Below are positions 1 to 6,571 of a stretch of DNA of 12,270 nt, one piece after another. The notes under the pieces were generated by a model that saw nothing but the letters and a program-made list of their open reading frames with translations, was not told the origin of the DNA and did not search any database. The stretch's first letter is position 1. Every line of letters begins with the position of its first letter. The position numbers and the translations under genes were made by a program. Origin of the DNA: Nitrosomonas sp. (GTDB taxonomy: Bacteria > Pseudomonadota > Gammaproteobacteria > Burkholderiales > Nitrosomonadaceae); assembly GCA_005779435.1 (NCBI GenBank), contig SXJH01000154.1, positions 1 through 12,270 on the forward strand. The letters run 5' to 3'.

Positions 1-279
1 CTTGGGTTTTTCGTCGGCCACATTAACCGGTTCTTCCGGTATGACCGGTTTTGTTGGCGTTTGAGGCGCTTCGGCGGTCAATTGTGCCGGATTCTTTTCC
101 GCCGTGTTGGCAATTTTCTCATTCGATAGGAATGGATTTTGCACAAAACTGAGGTACAACCAAATGGCAATGGCGCTGGCTATGCCGAGAGCATAACCGA
201 CGAATCCGCCAAAAAAGGCCGATCCGCCTTTTTCCGGTTTGGAAGTGGATGGTTTGCGGGTCTTATAATCTCGGCTCAT
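1..279 (-). CDS. SPOR/FtsN-like membrane protein, N-terminal part (runs off the left edge)
   Basis: The first 93 codons of a minus-strand gene can be read, starting with ATG at 277-279 (MSRDYKTRKP...). A basic, Lys/Pro-rich N-terminus of about 20 residues is followed by one hydrophobic segment at about residues 21-46 (SAFFGGFVGYALGIASAIAI...), then a Pro/Ala/Glu-rich linker with repeated TPxKP-type segments. This is the layout of FtsN-like, single-pass inner-membrane proteins whose C-terminal SPOR domain binds septal peptidoglycan in the periplasm. The SPOR domain itself would lie outside the window, so the identification rests on topology and on position: an argS followed by a SPOR-domain gene (then dsbA) is common in betaproteobacteria. 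The start is 24 bp after the argS stop, so the two are probably co-transcribed. No strong Shine-Dalgarno is visible. Confidence 0.65.
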   Translation of the reverse strand, partial: MSRDYKTRKPSTSKPEKGGSAFFGGFVGYALGIASAIAIWLYLSFVQNPFLSNEKIANTAEKNPAQLTAEAPQTPTKPVIPEEPVNVADEKPK

Positions 280-303
280 AATTTACTTTATGTAGTAACT
301 TAC

Positions 304-2076
304 TTACATTTTATCAGGTGCACTAACACCTAGTAACTTCAAACCATTATTTAATACTTGGCGAATTGACGCAATCAATGCCAGCCGGGCATGTTGAACG
401 GGGATCTCGGGAACGAGAAATCGCGTTGAATTGTAGTAACTGTGAAATTCTCCGGCCAATTCTCTGAGGTAAAAAGCAACGATATGCGGCGAAAACTCTT
501 TGGCGGCCATCTCCACGGTATCCGGATAATCGATCAGTTTTTGCAGCAAAGCCAGTTCAGCCGGGCTTGATAGTTCCTCCGCATTGGCATGGGGCAATTG
601 CACCAGTTCGTCGAAGTTACCATCCCATTGCGCCAGTACGCTACAAACCCGTGCATGCGCGTATTGTACATAATAGACTGGGTTTTCGTTGCTTTGCGAT
701 TTGGCCAGATCCAAATCGAAATCCAAGTGTTGATCGCTTTTACGCATCACATAAAAAAACCGAGCCGCATCCTTACCCACTTCGTTTCGCAATTCGCGCA
801 AGGTTACAAATTCGCCGGAACGTGTCGACATCGGCGCTTTTTTGCCGTCGCGATAAAGCACGGCAAATTGCACCAGCGCAATTTCAAGTTTCGCGGGATC
901 GAGACCGAGTGCTTGCAATGCGCCTTTTACACGCGGAATATAACCGTGATGATCCGCGCCCCAAATATTGATGACCTGATCGAAACCGCGCTCGAATTTG
1001 TTCAAATGGTAGGCGATATCCGAGGCAAAATAGGTGAATTGCCCGTTTTCCCGTTGCACCACGCGATCTTTCTCGTCGCCGAAATCGGTGGAGCGAAACC
1101 AGGTGGCGCCATCCTGTTGATAGAGGTAATGTTTGCTTTGCAGCAACTCGATAGCACGCGCTACCAATCCATTGTTAAACAGCGATTGTTCGGAAAACCA
1201 AACGTCGAACTCAACACCGAATTCCATCAAATCGTTACGGCAATCGCCCAATTGCTCGGTCAGCACAAAATTATGGATATACGCATAATCCTCGCCAAGG
1301 ATTTTTTTTGCATTAGCGATGAGTTTGTCGAGCTGTTCGTCGGTATTGATCGCCGTTTCCCGTGTGCTTTCCGGTAAATCGTCGAGTAATAAATCGGGGT
1401 GATGCCGATAACGTTGCGCGTGCGCTTCGTAGATCAGTTGTGCCATCGTCTTAACGTATTCACCCTGATACGCGTTTTGCGGAAAAGGAATATGGATATC
1501 GTTCAACTCCAGATAACGCAACCAGGTCGATAACGTCAGGATGTCCATTTGGCGTCCCGCATCGTTGACATAGAATTCGCGCAAAACATTAAAACCGGCA
1601 GCAGCCAAAACATTGGCCAAGCTCGCACCAAATGCGGCACCGCGGCCATGGCCGACATGCAAAGGGCCGGTAGGGTTGGCGGAAACGAATTCCACTTGAA
1701 CCTTCTTGCCTTGTCCGAATTGGCTGTGCCCGTAAGCTTCCTTGCTTTGCAGTACATATTGCAAATATTGCTGTTTGGCGGAGTTCTTAAGAAACAGATT
1801 GATGAATCCGGCACCGGCAATTTCCACTTTATCCAGATGAGGAGAGGGGGGAAGGGCTTCGATCAATAAGTTTGCAACGTCACGCGGGTTTTTATGCAAT
1901 GATTTGGCCAACTGCATAGCCAGATTGCACGAATAATCGCCATGATTGGCTTGCTTGGTTCTGGTCAATTCAATGCGAATTGCCGTATCGGGTGGCGCGA
2001 CAGCATGTGCCGCTTGCGCAAACAGTTCGCTGAAATGTGTTTTGAAATTGGGATAAACAGATGAAGTCATGAGCAT
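304..2076 (-). CDS. argS: Arginyl-tRNA synthetase
   Basis: This cytoplasmic class I aminoacyl-tRNA synthetase charges tRNA-Arg with arginine using ATP. The 590-residue length is usual for bacterial ArgS. The N-terminal Add-1 tRNA-binding domain includes NHGDYSCNLAMQLAK (about 44-58). The class I HIGH motif is HVGHGRG at 140-146, preceded by VSANPTGPL. The KMSKS-equivalent is the ArgS-type APMSTRSGEF at about 414-423. The C-terminal helical anticodon-binding (DALR) domain ends in LLGVSAPDKM. ATG at 2074-2076 is the farthest upstream reasonable start; the third codon is also ATG (2068-2070) and neither has a good Shine-Dalgarno, so the exact start is uncertain by two residues. The gene starts 40 bp after the rlmB stop and ends 24 bp before the SPOR-like gene, in the same direction. 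Confidence 0.97.
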   Translation of the reverse strand: MLMTSSVYPNFKTHFSELFAQAAHAVAPPDTAIRIELTRTKQANHGDYSCNLAMQLAKSLHKNPRDVANLLIEALPPSPHLDKVEIAGAGFINLFLKNSAKQQYLQYVLQSKEAYGHSQFGQGKKVQVEFVSANPTGPLHVGHGRGAAFGASLANVLAAAGFNVLREFYVNDAGRQMDILTLSTWLRYLELNDIHIPFPQNAYQGEYVKTMAQLIYEAHAQRYRHHPDLLLDDLPESTRETAINTDEQLDKLIANAKKILGEDYAYIHNFVLTEQLGDCRNDLMEFGVEFDVWFSEQSLFNNGLVARAIELLQSKHYLYQQDGATWFRSTDFGDEKDRVVQRENGQFTYFASDIAYHLNKFERGFDQVINIWGADHHGYIPRVKGALQALGLDPAKLEIALVQFAVLYRDGKKAPMSTRSGEFVTLRELRNEVGKDAARFFYVMRKSDQHLDFDLDLAKSQSNENPVYYVQYAHARVCSVLAQWDGNFDELVQLPHANAEELSSPAELALLQKLIDYPDTVEMAAKEFSPHIVAFYLRELAGEFHSYYNSTRFLVPEIPVQHARLALIASIRQVLNNGLKLLGVSAPDKM

Positions 2077-2116
2077 GATAATCGTAAAATGAGCGCTATT
2101 TTAACAGGTGCAAAGG

Positions 2117-2857
2117 TCAGGCCAAAGATTGCTGGCGATGTGTCTCAAAAAGGCAAATGCCTGCGCTGACGGCGACATTCAAACTTTCAACGCTGCCCGA
2201 CATGGGAATCCGTACCAGTTGATCGCACGATTCGCGCGTCAAACGCCGCATGCCTTTTTCTTCGGAGCCAAACACCCAGGCAACCGATCCTTTGATCGGG
2301 AAATGCGTTAAATCGAATTCCGCATCTTCCGCCGTACCGTAAATCCACACCCCTTGTTCTTTTAAGCGATTCATGGCGCGGACCAAATTGGTAACCGCGA
2401 TAAAAGGCACGGTATCTGCAGCGCCACTGGCAACTTTGTATACTGCCGACGTCAATCCGACGGCGCGGTCTTTGGGGGCTATGATTGCATGCACGCCAAA
2501 TGTGTCGGCCACGCGCAAACAAGCACCGAGATTATGCGGATCTTGGATGCCGTCCAGAATCAACAGTCGAGCGGGTCCGGTCAGCGTTTCCAGAATATCG
2601 TCGATGTCGACATGCTGTCGCGTGCTATCGATGCGAGCGGCTACGCCTTGATGGCGGTCGCTGCCGGTCATGACGGTAAGTTTCGAGCCTTCGCATGTAA
2701 GCAAGCGGATTTTCTTGCTTTCAGCCAGCTTGATCAATTCTTGCGCCCGCTGATCGGAACGTGCGGCATCGATCAAAATCTCTTTGATGCTATCGGAATT
2801 CTGCCGCAACCGGCTGGTCACCGCATGAAAACCGAAAATAAAATGAGTACCGGACAC
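2117..2857 (-). CDS. rlmB: 23S rRNA (guanosine-2251-2'-O)-methyltransferase RlmB
   Basis: This is a SpoU/TrmH-family (SPOUT knot) methyltransferase that methylates the 2'-OH of G2251 in the 23S rRNA P-loop using S-adenosylmethionine. The 246-residue length matches RlmB. An N-terminal L30e-like substrate-binding domain opens with FIFGFHAV (6-13). SPOUT motif 1 is LDGIQDPHNLGACLRVADTFG (101-121), with the conserved N109 and R115. Motif 2 is WVFGSEEKGMRRL (194-206), and motif 3 is IPMSGSVESLNVAVSAGICLFE (217-238). The start is GTG at 2855-2857. It is forced, because an in-frame TAA lies two codons upstream and no internal ATG precedes essential sequence. It has no evident Shine-Dalgarno, so translation may be weak or depend on other signals. 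Placement next to rnr is common in proteobacteria and links two RNA-maturation activities. Confidence 0.95.
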   Translation of the reverse strand: MSGTHFIFGFHAVTSRLRQNSDSIKEILIDAARSDQRAQELIKLAESKKIRLLTCEGSKLTVMTGSDRHQGVAARIDSTRQHVDIDDILETLTGPARLLILDGIQDPHNLGACLRVADTFGVHAIIAPKDRAVGLTSAVYKVASGAADTVPFIAVTNLVRAMNRLKEQGVWIYGTAEDAEFDLTHFPIKGSVAWVFGSEEKGMRRLTRESCDQLVRIPMSGSVESLNVAVSAGICLFETHRQQSLA

Positions 2858-2947
2858 GGATTAAATTGGATTTTAGTTGGGAAATAGCAAAACCGGATTA
2901 GTGGGCAAACGCTTCTTCGGCGCCTATTGTAAAGCTATTTCAGACAG

Positions 2948-5164
2948 CTAGCGTGATTTCTTGCGGCGTGATGGGGCTTTTTGCGCGGATTTCTTTTCCG
3001 GCTCGGCTAAAGTGAAATCGATTTTGCTGGTTTCAAGATCGACGCGAACCAATTTCACACGCAGCCGATCACCCAGCCGGTATTGTTTGCCGCTGCGTTC
3101 GCCCAGCAGCACATGCTTGGTGGCGTCAAAATGGAAATAATCGCTCGGCAGCTCGGAGATGTGTACCAATCCTTCCACATACACGTTATCCAGTGCGACA
3201 AACAGGCCGAAGCCGGTTACGCTGCTGATCACGCCGTCGAAATATTCGCCGATTTTGTCCTGCATATAAAAACATTTGAGCCATGCCTCGACGTCGCGTG
3301 TGGCATCGTCGGCACGTCGTTCGGTCATGGAACAATGTTGTCCCAATTCGTTCCAATCGCCGGGTTGAAAAGTTTCACCCTTTAATACCGCTTTGATTGC
3401 ACGGTGCACCAATAGATCGGGATAGCGCCGAATCGGTGAGGTGAAATGGGTATAGGCATCGTACGCAAGTCCGAAATGACCGGTGAGATCGGGGCTGTAA
3501 ATGGCTTGCTGCAGCGATCTTAACATTACCGTTTGCAGCAACTGCGCATCCGGCCGGTCGCGTATTTTCAATAAGGTATCGGCATAATCTTTGGCGCTGG
3601 GTTTATTTTTGCCGCCCAATTGAATGCCGAATTCCTTGAGAAAATTCCGCAACACCTCGATTTTTTCCGGAGCCGGGCTTTCGTGAATGCGATAAAGCGT
3701 GGTTTGGCCGTGTTTTTGCAAGAAATCCGCCGCGCAGACGTTCGCCGCCAGCATACATTCCTCGATCAAGCGGTGCGCTTCGGTACGATGCACCGGCACA
3801 ATTTTTTCGATTTTTCCTTGATCGTTAAAAAACATTTGCGTTTCGGTGGTTTCAAAATCAATCGCGCCGCGCTTTTTGCGCGCTTTCAGCAATGCATTAA
3901 AAAGCTTATAGAGCAATTGCAGGTGCGGTAACAGCGAAGCAAATTTCAATGCGTCGCCGCACTTCGCATCCTCCAGCATCGCCGTTACTTGTGTGTAGGT
4001 CAGGCGTGCGTGCGACAGCATTACCGCCGGATAAAAGGAATAATCGACGATTTCTCCGCTGGATTTGAAGCGGATTTCGCACACCATGCACAGCCGCTTT
4101 TGATCCGGATTCAGCGAACACAATCCATTGGATAATACTTCGGGCAGCATCGGGATAACACGACGCGGGAAATACACCGAATTGCCGCGATTGAAAGCTT
4201 CCCGGTCGATTGCATCGCGCGGGCTGACGTAGTGGCTGACATCGGCAATCGCAACATACAGTCGATATCCTTTGCCGTCCTTTTCGCAAAATACGGCATC
4301 GTCGAAATCCTTTGCGGTTTCGCCGTCGATGGTAACCAGCGGCAAGTGGCATAGATCTTTGCGGCCGGCCGCTTCTTTGTTCTGCACGCTCTTGGAAAAT
4401 TTGGCCGATAGTTTTTCAATTTCAGGAGAGAATTCATGGGGTAAGTCGTGCTTGCGCAAAGCGATTTCGATTTCCATGCCGGGCGCGGTATAGTTGCCGA
4501 GAATTTCGATGATTTTACCGATCGGTTGTGCGTGCTTGCTGGGTTGCTTGATGATTTCCACCATCACGACTTGCCCGTCTTTGGCTTTTAGCGAATGCTC
4601 CTTGGCAATGAGAATATCCTGACTGATGCGCTTATTTTCCGCCACCACGGACAAAATGCCGTGATCGATATGCAATCGTCCCACTAACTGCGTGTTGCAC
4701 GATTCCAGCACTTCCACAATCGCAGCCTCGCGGCGTCCGCGCCGATCCAACCCAATTTCGCGCACCAGCACCCGGTCGCCGTGCAGTGCTTTTTGCATCT
4801 CCTTGGCGCTTAGGTACAAATCCGCGCTGCCGTTATCGGGAATCAGAAAACCGAATCCATCGGCATGCCCCTGGATTCGGCCTTTGATCAAATCCAATTT
4901 TTCCATCACGCAAATATCGCCTTTGCGATTGCGGAAAATCTGACCTTCGCGCATCATTGCCGTCAAGCGGCGGTTGAACAGTTCCTCTTCTTTTTTGGTG
5001 ATCGATAGCAGTTTATGCAATGCGCATTCGGCAACCGGGATACCTTGTTGCTTTAAAATCTGCAAAATATATTCCCGGCTTGGCAACGGATGCTCGTAGC
5101 GCGTTTTTTCACGCTCGTAATATGGATCCAGGCTACGCAGCTTTTGATTCTTCTTATTTGACAA
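2948..5164 (-). CDS. rnr: Ribonuclease R (RNB-family 3'-5' exoribonuclease)
   Basis: RNase R degrades structured RNA processively from the 3' end. It acts in rRNA quality control, mRNA decay and tmRNA-linked degradation. In the 738 residues an N-terminal helix-turn-helix region (about 25-85) is followed by two OB cold-shock domains, for example GRIQGHADGFGFLIPD (95-110). The RNB catalytic centre is TIDGETAKDFDDAV (278-291), with metal-binding D280, D286, D288 and D289. The conserved HFTSPIRRYPDLLVHR lies at about 573-588. A C-terminal S1 domain (about 641-720, with GVISSVTGFGLFVAL) precedes a basic tail (KKSAQKAPSRRKKSR). The start is TTG at 5162-5164: an in-frame TAG lies five codons upstream and an AGGA sits about 10 nt before it. 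The TTG coincides with the -35 box of the divergent tRNA promoter. The gene is separated from rlmB by 90 bp with no clear terminator. Confidence 0.95.
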   Translation of the reverse strand: MSNKKNQKLRSLDPYYEREKTRYEHPLPSREYILQILKQQGIPVAECALHKLLSITKKEEELFNRRLTAMMREGQIFRNRKGDICVMEKLDLIKGRIQGHADGFGFLIPDNGSADLYLSAKEMQKALHGDRVLVREIGLDRRGRREAAIVEVLESCNTQLVGRLHIDHGILSVVAENKRISQDILIAKEHSLKAKDGQVVMVEIIKQPSKHAQPIGKIIEILGNYTAPGMEIEIALRKHDLPHEFSPEIEKLSAKFSKSVQNKEAAGRKDLCHLPLVTIDGETAKDFDDAVFCEKDGKGYRLYVAIADVSHYVSPRDAIDREAFNRGNSVYFPRRVIPMLPEVLSNGLCSLNPDQKRLCMVCEIRFKSSGEIVDYSFYPAVMLSHARLTYTQVTAMLEDAKCGDALKFASLLPHLQLLYKLFNALLKARKKRGAIDFETTETQMFFNDQGKIEKIVPVHRTEAHRLIEECMLAANVCAADFLQKHGQTTLYRIHESPAPEKIEVLRNFLKEFGIQLGGKNKPSAKDYADTLLKIRDRPDAQLLQTVMLRSLQQAIYSPDLTGHFGLAYDAYTHFTSPIRRYPDLLVHRAIKAVLKGETFQPGDWNELGQHCSMTERRADDATRDVEAWLKCFYMQDKIGEYFDGVISSVTGFGLFVALDNVYVEGLVHISELPSDYFHFDATKHVLLGERSGKQYRLGDRLRVKLVRVDLETSKIDFTLAEPEKKSAQKAPSRRKKSR

Positions 5165-5185
5165 AACAGTGTTTTCCTATAGAAT
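5158..5185 (+). promoter_or_regulatory. Sigma-70 promoter of tRNA-Leu
   Basis: TTGACA (5158-5163, a perfect -35) is separated by 16 bp from TAGAAT (5180-5185, 5 of 6 to TATAAT). A GC-containing discriminator (TACGCG) follows, as in stable-RNA promoters under stringent control. The predicted transcription start is near 5192, about 30 nt before the mature tRNA 5' end. The -35 box overlaps the first codons of rnr on the other strand. Confidence 0.75.
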
Positions 5186-5197
5186 TACGCGTTCTTC

Positions 5198-5217
5198 GGC
5201 AGCCTGACCTGGCTGCC
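5198..5217 (+). other. Hairpin in the tRNA-Leu 5' leader
   Basis: A perfect 7-bp inverted repeat, GGCAGCC (5198-5204) and GGCTGCC (5211-5217), encloses a 6-nt loop. It lies within the predicted precursor leader and ends 4 nt before the mature tRNA 5' end. The same symmetry would lie in the rnr 5' untranslated RNA if rnr is transcribed from farther upstream. There is no T-run on either side, so it is not an intrinsic terminator. Confidence 0.6.
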
Positions 5218-5221
5218 CGTT

Positions 5222-5306
5222 GCCCAGATGGCGGAATTGGTAGACGCGCATGGTTCAGGTCCATGTGCCTTCGGGTGTGGAGGTTCGAGTCCTCTTCTGG
5301 GCACCA
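5222..5306 (+). tRNA. tRNA-Leu (anticodon CAG)
   Basis: An 85-nt tRNA with encoded CCA. The acceptor stem is GCCCAGA/TCTGGGC, followed by A and CCA. The D arm contains the GGCGGAATTGGTAGACGC consensus typical of leucine tRNAs. The anticodon stem CATGG/CCATG encloses the loop TTCAGGT, giving anticodon CAG (reads CUG). A long class II variable arm (around TGCCTTCGGGTG) precedes the T arm with TTCGAGT. Leucine tRNA genes are common attachment sites for integrative elements, and an accessory region begins directly after this one. Confidence 0.97.
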
Positions 5307-5330
5307 TCAATACATTATAAGTAATTGAAT

Positions 5331-5354
5331 ATTCGATAATTAATTTTATCGAAT
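5331..5354. repeat. Perfect inverted repeat with 6-bp spacer, recombination-core-like
   Basis: ATTCGATAA (5331-5339), spacer TTAATT (5340-5345) and TTATCGAAT (5346-5354) form a perfect 9-bp inverted repeat. The inner ends TAA-N6-TTA resemble the organisation of a Xer/dif-type or other tyrosine-recombinase core site. It could instead be a simple transcript hairpin for the tRNA; no T-run follows directly. Symmetry is seen directly; function is inferred. Confidence 0.5.
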
Positions 5355-5381
5355 TCAGTTTATATACCAAAGACTATACCG

Positions 5382-5408
5382 AAAAAAGAGTTGCTAGGGC
5401 TTTTTTGG
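5382..5408. terminator. Possible bidirectional terminator between tRNA-Leu and the accessory operon
   Basis: AAAAAAG (5382-5388) pairs with CTTTTTT (5400-5406) around an 11-nt loop, and flanking CC and GG could extend the stem. Both strands end in a run of six T. It lies between the plus-strand tRNA and the minus-strand accessory genes, where both need a stop. The stem is almost all A-T, so strength is doubtful. Confidence 0.35.
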
Positions 5409-5509
5409 TCATCCGAAACTTAAAATTTGGGCAAGAATTCAAATTTCAATCTTTCCTCAAGCTTATATCAGTTTTTTAAGACATGCGACCATTTTCTATT
5501 GAGAAGCCA

Positions 5510-5782
5510 TTAATCATCCGTTCCGGCAAATAATTCTTTCAATCGGTTTTCCTGCCGTTCGATTTCAGCTAGAAATCCCTTCTCCTTCCGTTCTTTGTCG
5601 TGAACGAACCCCATTCCCAAACGAATATTCTGCAACAGATCTTCCAATTTAATTAAACGTCCATTAATCCGCTGTATTTCCAGCCCTGCCGCACGCCTGC
5701 AAGCTGTTGAACAATAGGACTTGCTGCGGCCGATTCGATTGGTTTCGGTTATTGGTTGCTTGCACTTTATACAGTTAGTCAT
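5510..5782 (-). CDS. Small Cys4 zinc-finger and coiled-coil protein, unknown function
   Basis: A 90-residue protein not recognised as a named family. The N-terminus has a clear C-x2-C-x16-C-x3-C pattern (C4, C7, C24, C28 in NCIKCKQP...YCSTACRR), which predicts one zinc-binding module. The remaining 60 residues are strongly helical and charged (KLEDLLQNIRLG..., ERKEKGFLAEIERQENRLKEL), likely a coiled coil. Two ATG codons are adjacent. The second (5780-5782) lies 5 nt from AAGGAG at 5788-5793, while the first (5783-5785) would be only 2 nt away, so the second is preferred. It is the last gene of the accessory run before the tRNA and is separated by 147 bp from the 213-aa gene, so it probably has its own promoter. 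Such small zinc-finger proteins in mobile elements are often DNA-binding regulators; that is inference only. Confidence 0.75.
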   Translation of the reverse strand: MTNCIKCKQPITETNRIGRSKSYCSTACRRAAGLEIQRINGRLIKLEDLLQNIRLGMGFVHDKERKEKGFLAEIERQENRLKELFAGTDD

Positions 5783-5929
5783 CATAACTCCTTGCTTATA
5801 ATAGAATATTGTCGTTCATTTCTCCAAGACCCCCCCCTACCTTTAATTCAAATTTCTGCGAACGAAGTTAAGCGAACGGTCTACACCTTAAAGGCTGTAG
5901 AGTTTTTGACCGCCCCCGGTATGTCATAT
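5783..5929 (-). promoter_or_regulatory. Intergenic region with possible promoter for the zinc-finger gene
   Basis: On the minus strand TTGGAG followed after 18 bp by TATTAT, just upstream of the ribosome site, is a moderate promoter candidate. A run of eight C (5830-5837 on the plus strand) lies next to this -35. A short GTTCGC direct repeat and a CTACA/TGTAG imperfect hairpin lie farther upstream. An ACCG-GGGG-CGGT hairpin just after the 213-aa stop may be a weak terminator. Confidence 0.3.
5788..5793 (-). promoter_or_regulatory. Shine-Dalgarno that selects the second ATG of the zinc-finger gene
   Basis: AAGGAG on the minus strand is 5 nt from ATG 5780-5782 and only 2 nt from ATG 5783-5785. 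Normal spacing favours the former. Confidence 0.65.
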
Positions 5930-6571
5930 TTACGCCTTGGATCGGTAGTCATTGCATGACTCGGGCGCAATCAGCACACGTTCGCCGATGTGAAAGGCTT
6001 CAAGCATGTGGTGCTGCTTGCCACAGATAAACCGATACACGGGGCGTTTATCGGTTTGGATCTTTTGCATGTCCATGTTCATACATCCTTGACAGCCTTT
6101 CCCCTGGTTTGCTGCTTTGGCAAATGGATGAATGACACGATACGGATCGACGCCATGCTTTAGGCACAGTATCGCCCATGATCGAATCTGTTCCGGTTGC
6201 GGCATGGTTTGCAGTTTCCAAATTGCTTCGAGTATTTCTTCTTTGGTAACTGTTGCTTTATTGCAACAAGTCAATAGCAAGGTAACGGCAATCGGATTAA
6301 TCGGATGCGTTTTTGCTGCGCTGAAATTATCTGTCGCCACCCATTCACCGGGCGCATGATTTTCTTTTTCTTTCCTACCCCCCTGAAAATATGTCGGAAC
6401 AGTCGGAACAGTCGGAACAAAATCTGAAGACCCGCATGAATGCTCGCTTTCGCTGTTCCGACATTGTGCGTTTTCTGTTCCGACAAACCCCGATTTGTTC
6501 CGACTTTTTGCATCATTTCCGGGTATTGGGTCAACATTTTCAGGCTTGATCAGCACATTCCAATCAATCAT
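5930..6571 (-). CDS. Unknown protein following the primase, with Cys/His cluster; contains an iteron-like array
   Basis: A 213-residue protein, family not recognised. The start is ATG at 6569-6571 (MIDWNVLIKPENVDP...), which overlaps the primase stop as ATGATTGA and has TTGGAG (6580-6585) 8 nt upstream. A longer reading begins 13 codons earlier but lacks this support. Residues about 20-75 are low-complexity and polar and include a VPTVPTVPT repeat (52-60). A more ordered part follows: NPIAVTLLLTCCNKATVTKEEILEAIWKLQTMP..., then a conserved-looking C-terminus with C160-x2-C163, C183 and HH187-188 that could bind zinc. The overlap with the primase gene implies translational coupling and a role in the same replication module, perhaps as an accessory factor; that role is inferred. 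The low-complexity part seems shaped by DNA repeats rather than by protein constraint. Confidence 0.75.
   Translation of the reverse strand: MIDWNVLIKPENVDPIPGNDAKSRNKSGFVGTENAQCRNSESEHSCGSSDFVPTVPTVPTYFQGGRKEKENHAPGEWVATDNFSAAKTHPINPIAVTLLLTCCNKATVTKEEILEAIWKLQTMPQPEQIRSWAILCLKHGVDPYRVIHPFAKAANQGKGCQGCMNMDMQKIQTDKRPVYRFICGKQHHMLEAFHIGERVLIAPESCNDYRSKA
6393..6504. repeat. Six-copy 9-mer array, candidate iteron-type replication origin
   Basis: Three perfect tandem copies of GTCGGAACA occupy 6393-6401, 6402-6410 and 6411-6419. Three perfect inverted copies (TGTTCCGAC) lie at 6454-6462, 6476-6484 and 6496-6504, spaced 22 and 20 bp start to start, about two helical turns. The tandem set encodes VPTVPTVPT. 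The inverted set encodes different residues in two other frames (SRN, VGT, CRN), so the DNA word rather than a peptide is conserved. A pyrimidine-rich tract (6360-6384) adjoins it. Position directly downstream of the primase-helicase matches replicons whose primase binds nearby iterons. Confidence 0.6.

Larger units (their letters stand above)
5307..5509. other. AT-rich intergenic stretch between tRNA-Leu and the first accessory gene
   Basis: No coding sequence is supported here. The stretch is clearly more AT-rich than the core. It holds a 9-6-9 inverted repeat (5331-5354), a terminator-like A-tract/T-tract structure (5382-5406) and a second AT-rich inverted repeat, AAATTTG (5423-5429) with CAAATTT (5440-5446). 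It is the likely chromosome-element junction. A copy of the tRNA 3' end that would mark the other attachment site is not found elsewhere in the window. Confidence 0.5.

Noticed and set aside
589..1377. A 262-codon open frame on the plus strand inside argS
   Set aside because: It lies wholly antisense to a clear argS, has no recognisable domain and is explained by the codon composition of the opposite strand.
5285..5306. tRNA-Leu 3' end as an attachment core with a second copy at the other side of the element
   Set aside because: No repeat of this sequence was found elsewhere in the window; the far boundary probably lies outside, so no att pair can be called.
5830..5837. Run of eight C as a phase-variation switch near a promoter
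   Set aside because: It is one modest homopolymer with no known variable gene family beside it; there is no evidence of length variation.
6393..6419. Tandem 9-bp repeats considered as a CRISPR or a microsatellite
   Set aside because: The units are too short and have no unique spacers for CRISPR. The extra inverted copies at two-turn spacing fit protein-binding sites better than a slipped-strand repeat.
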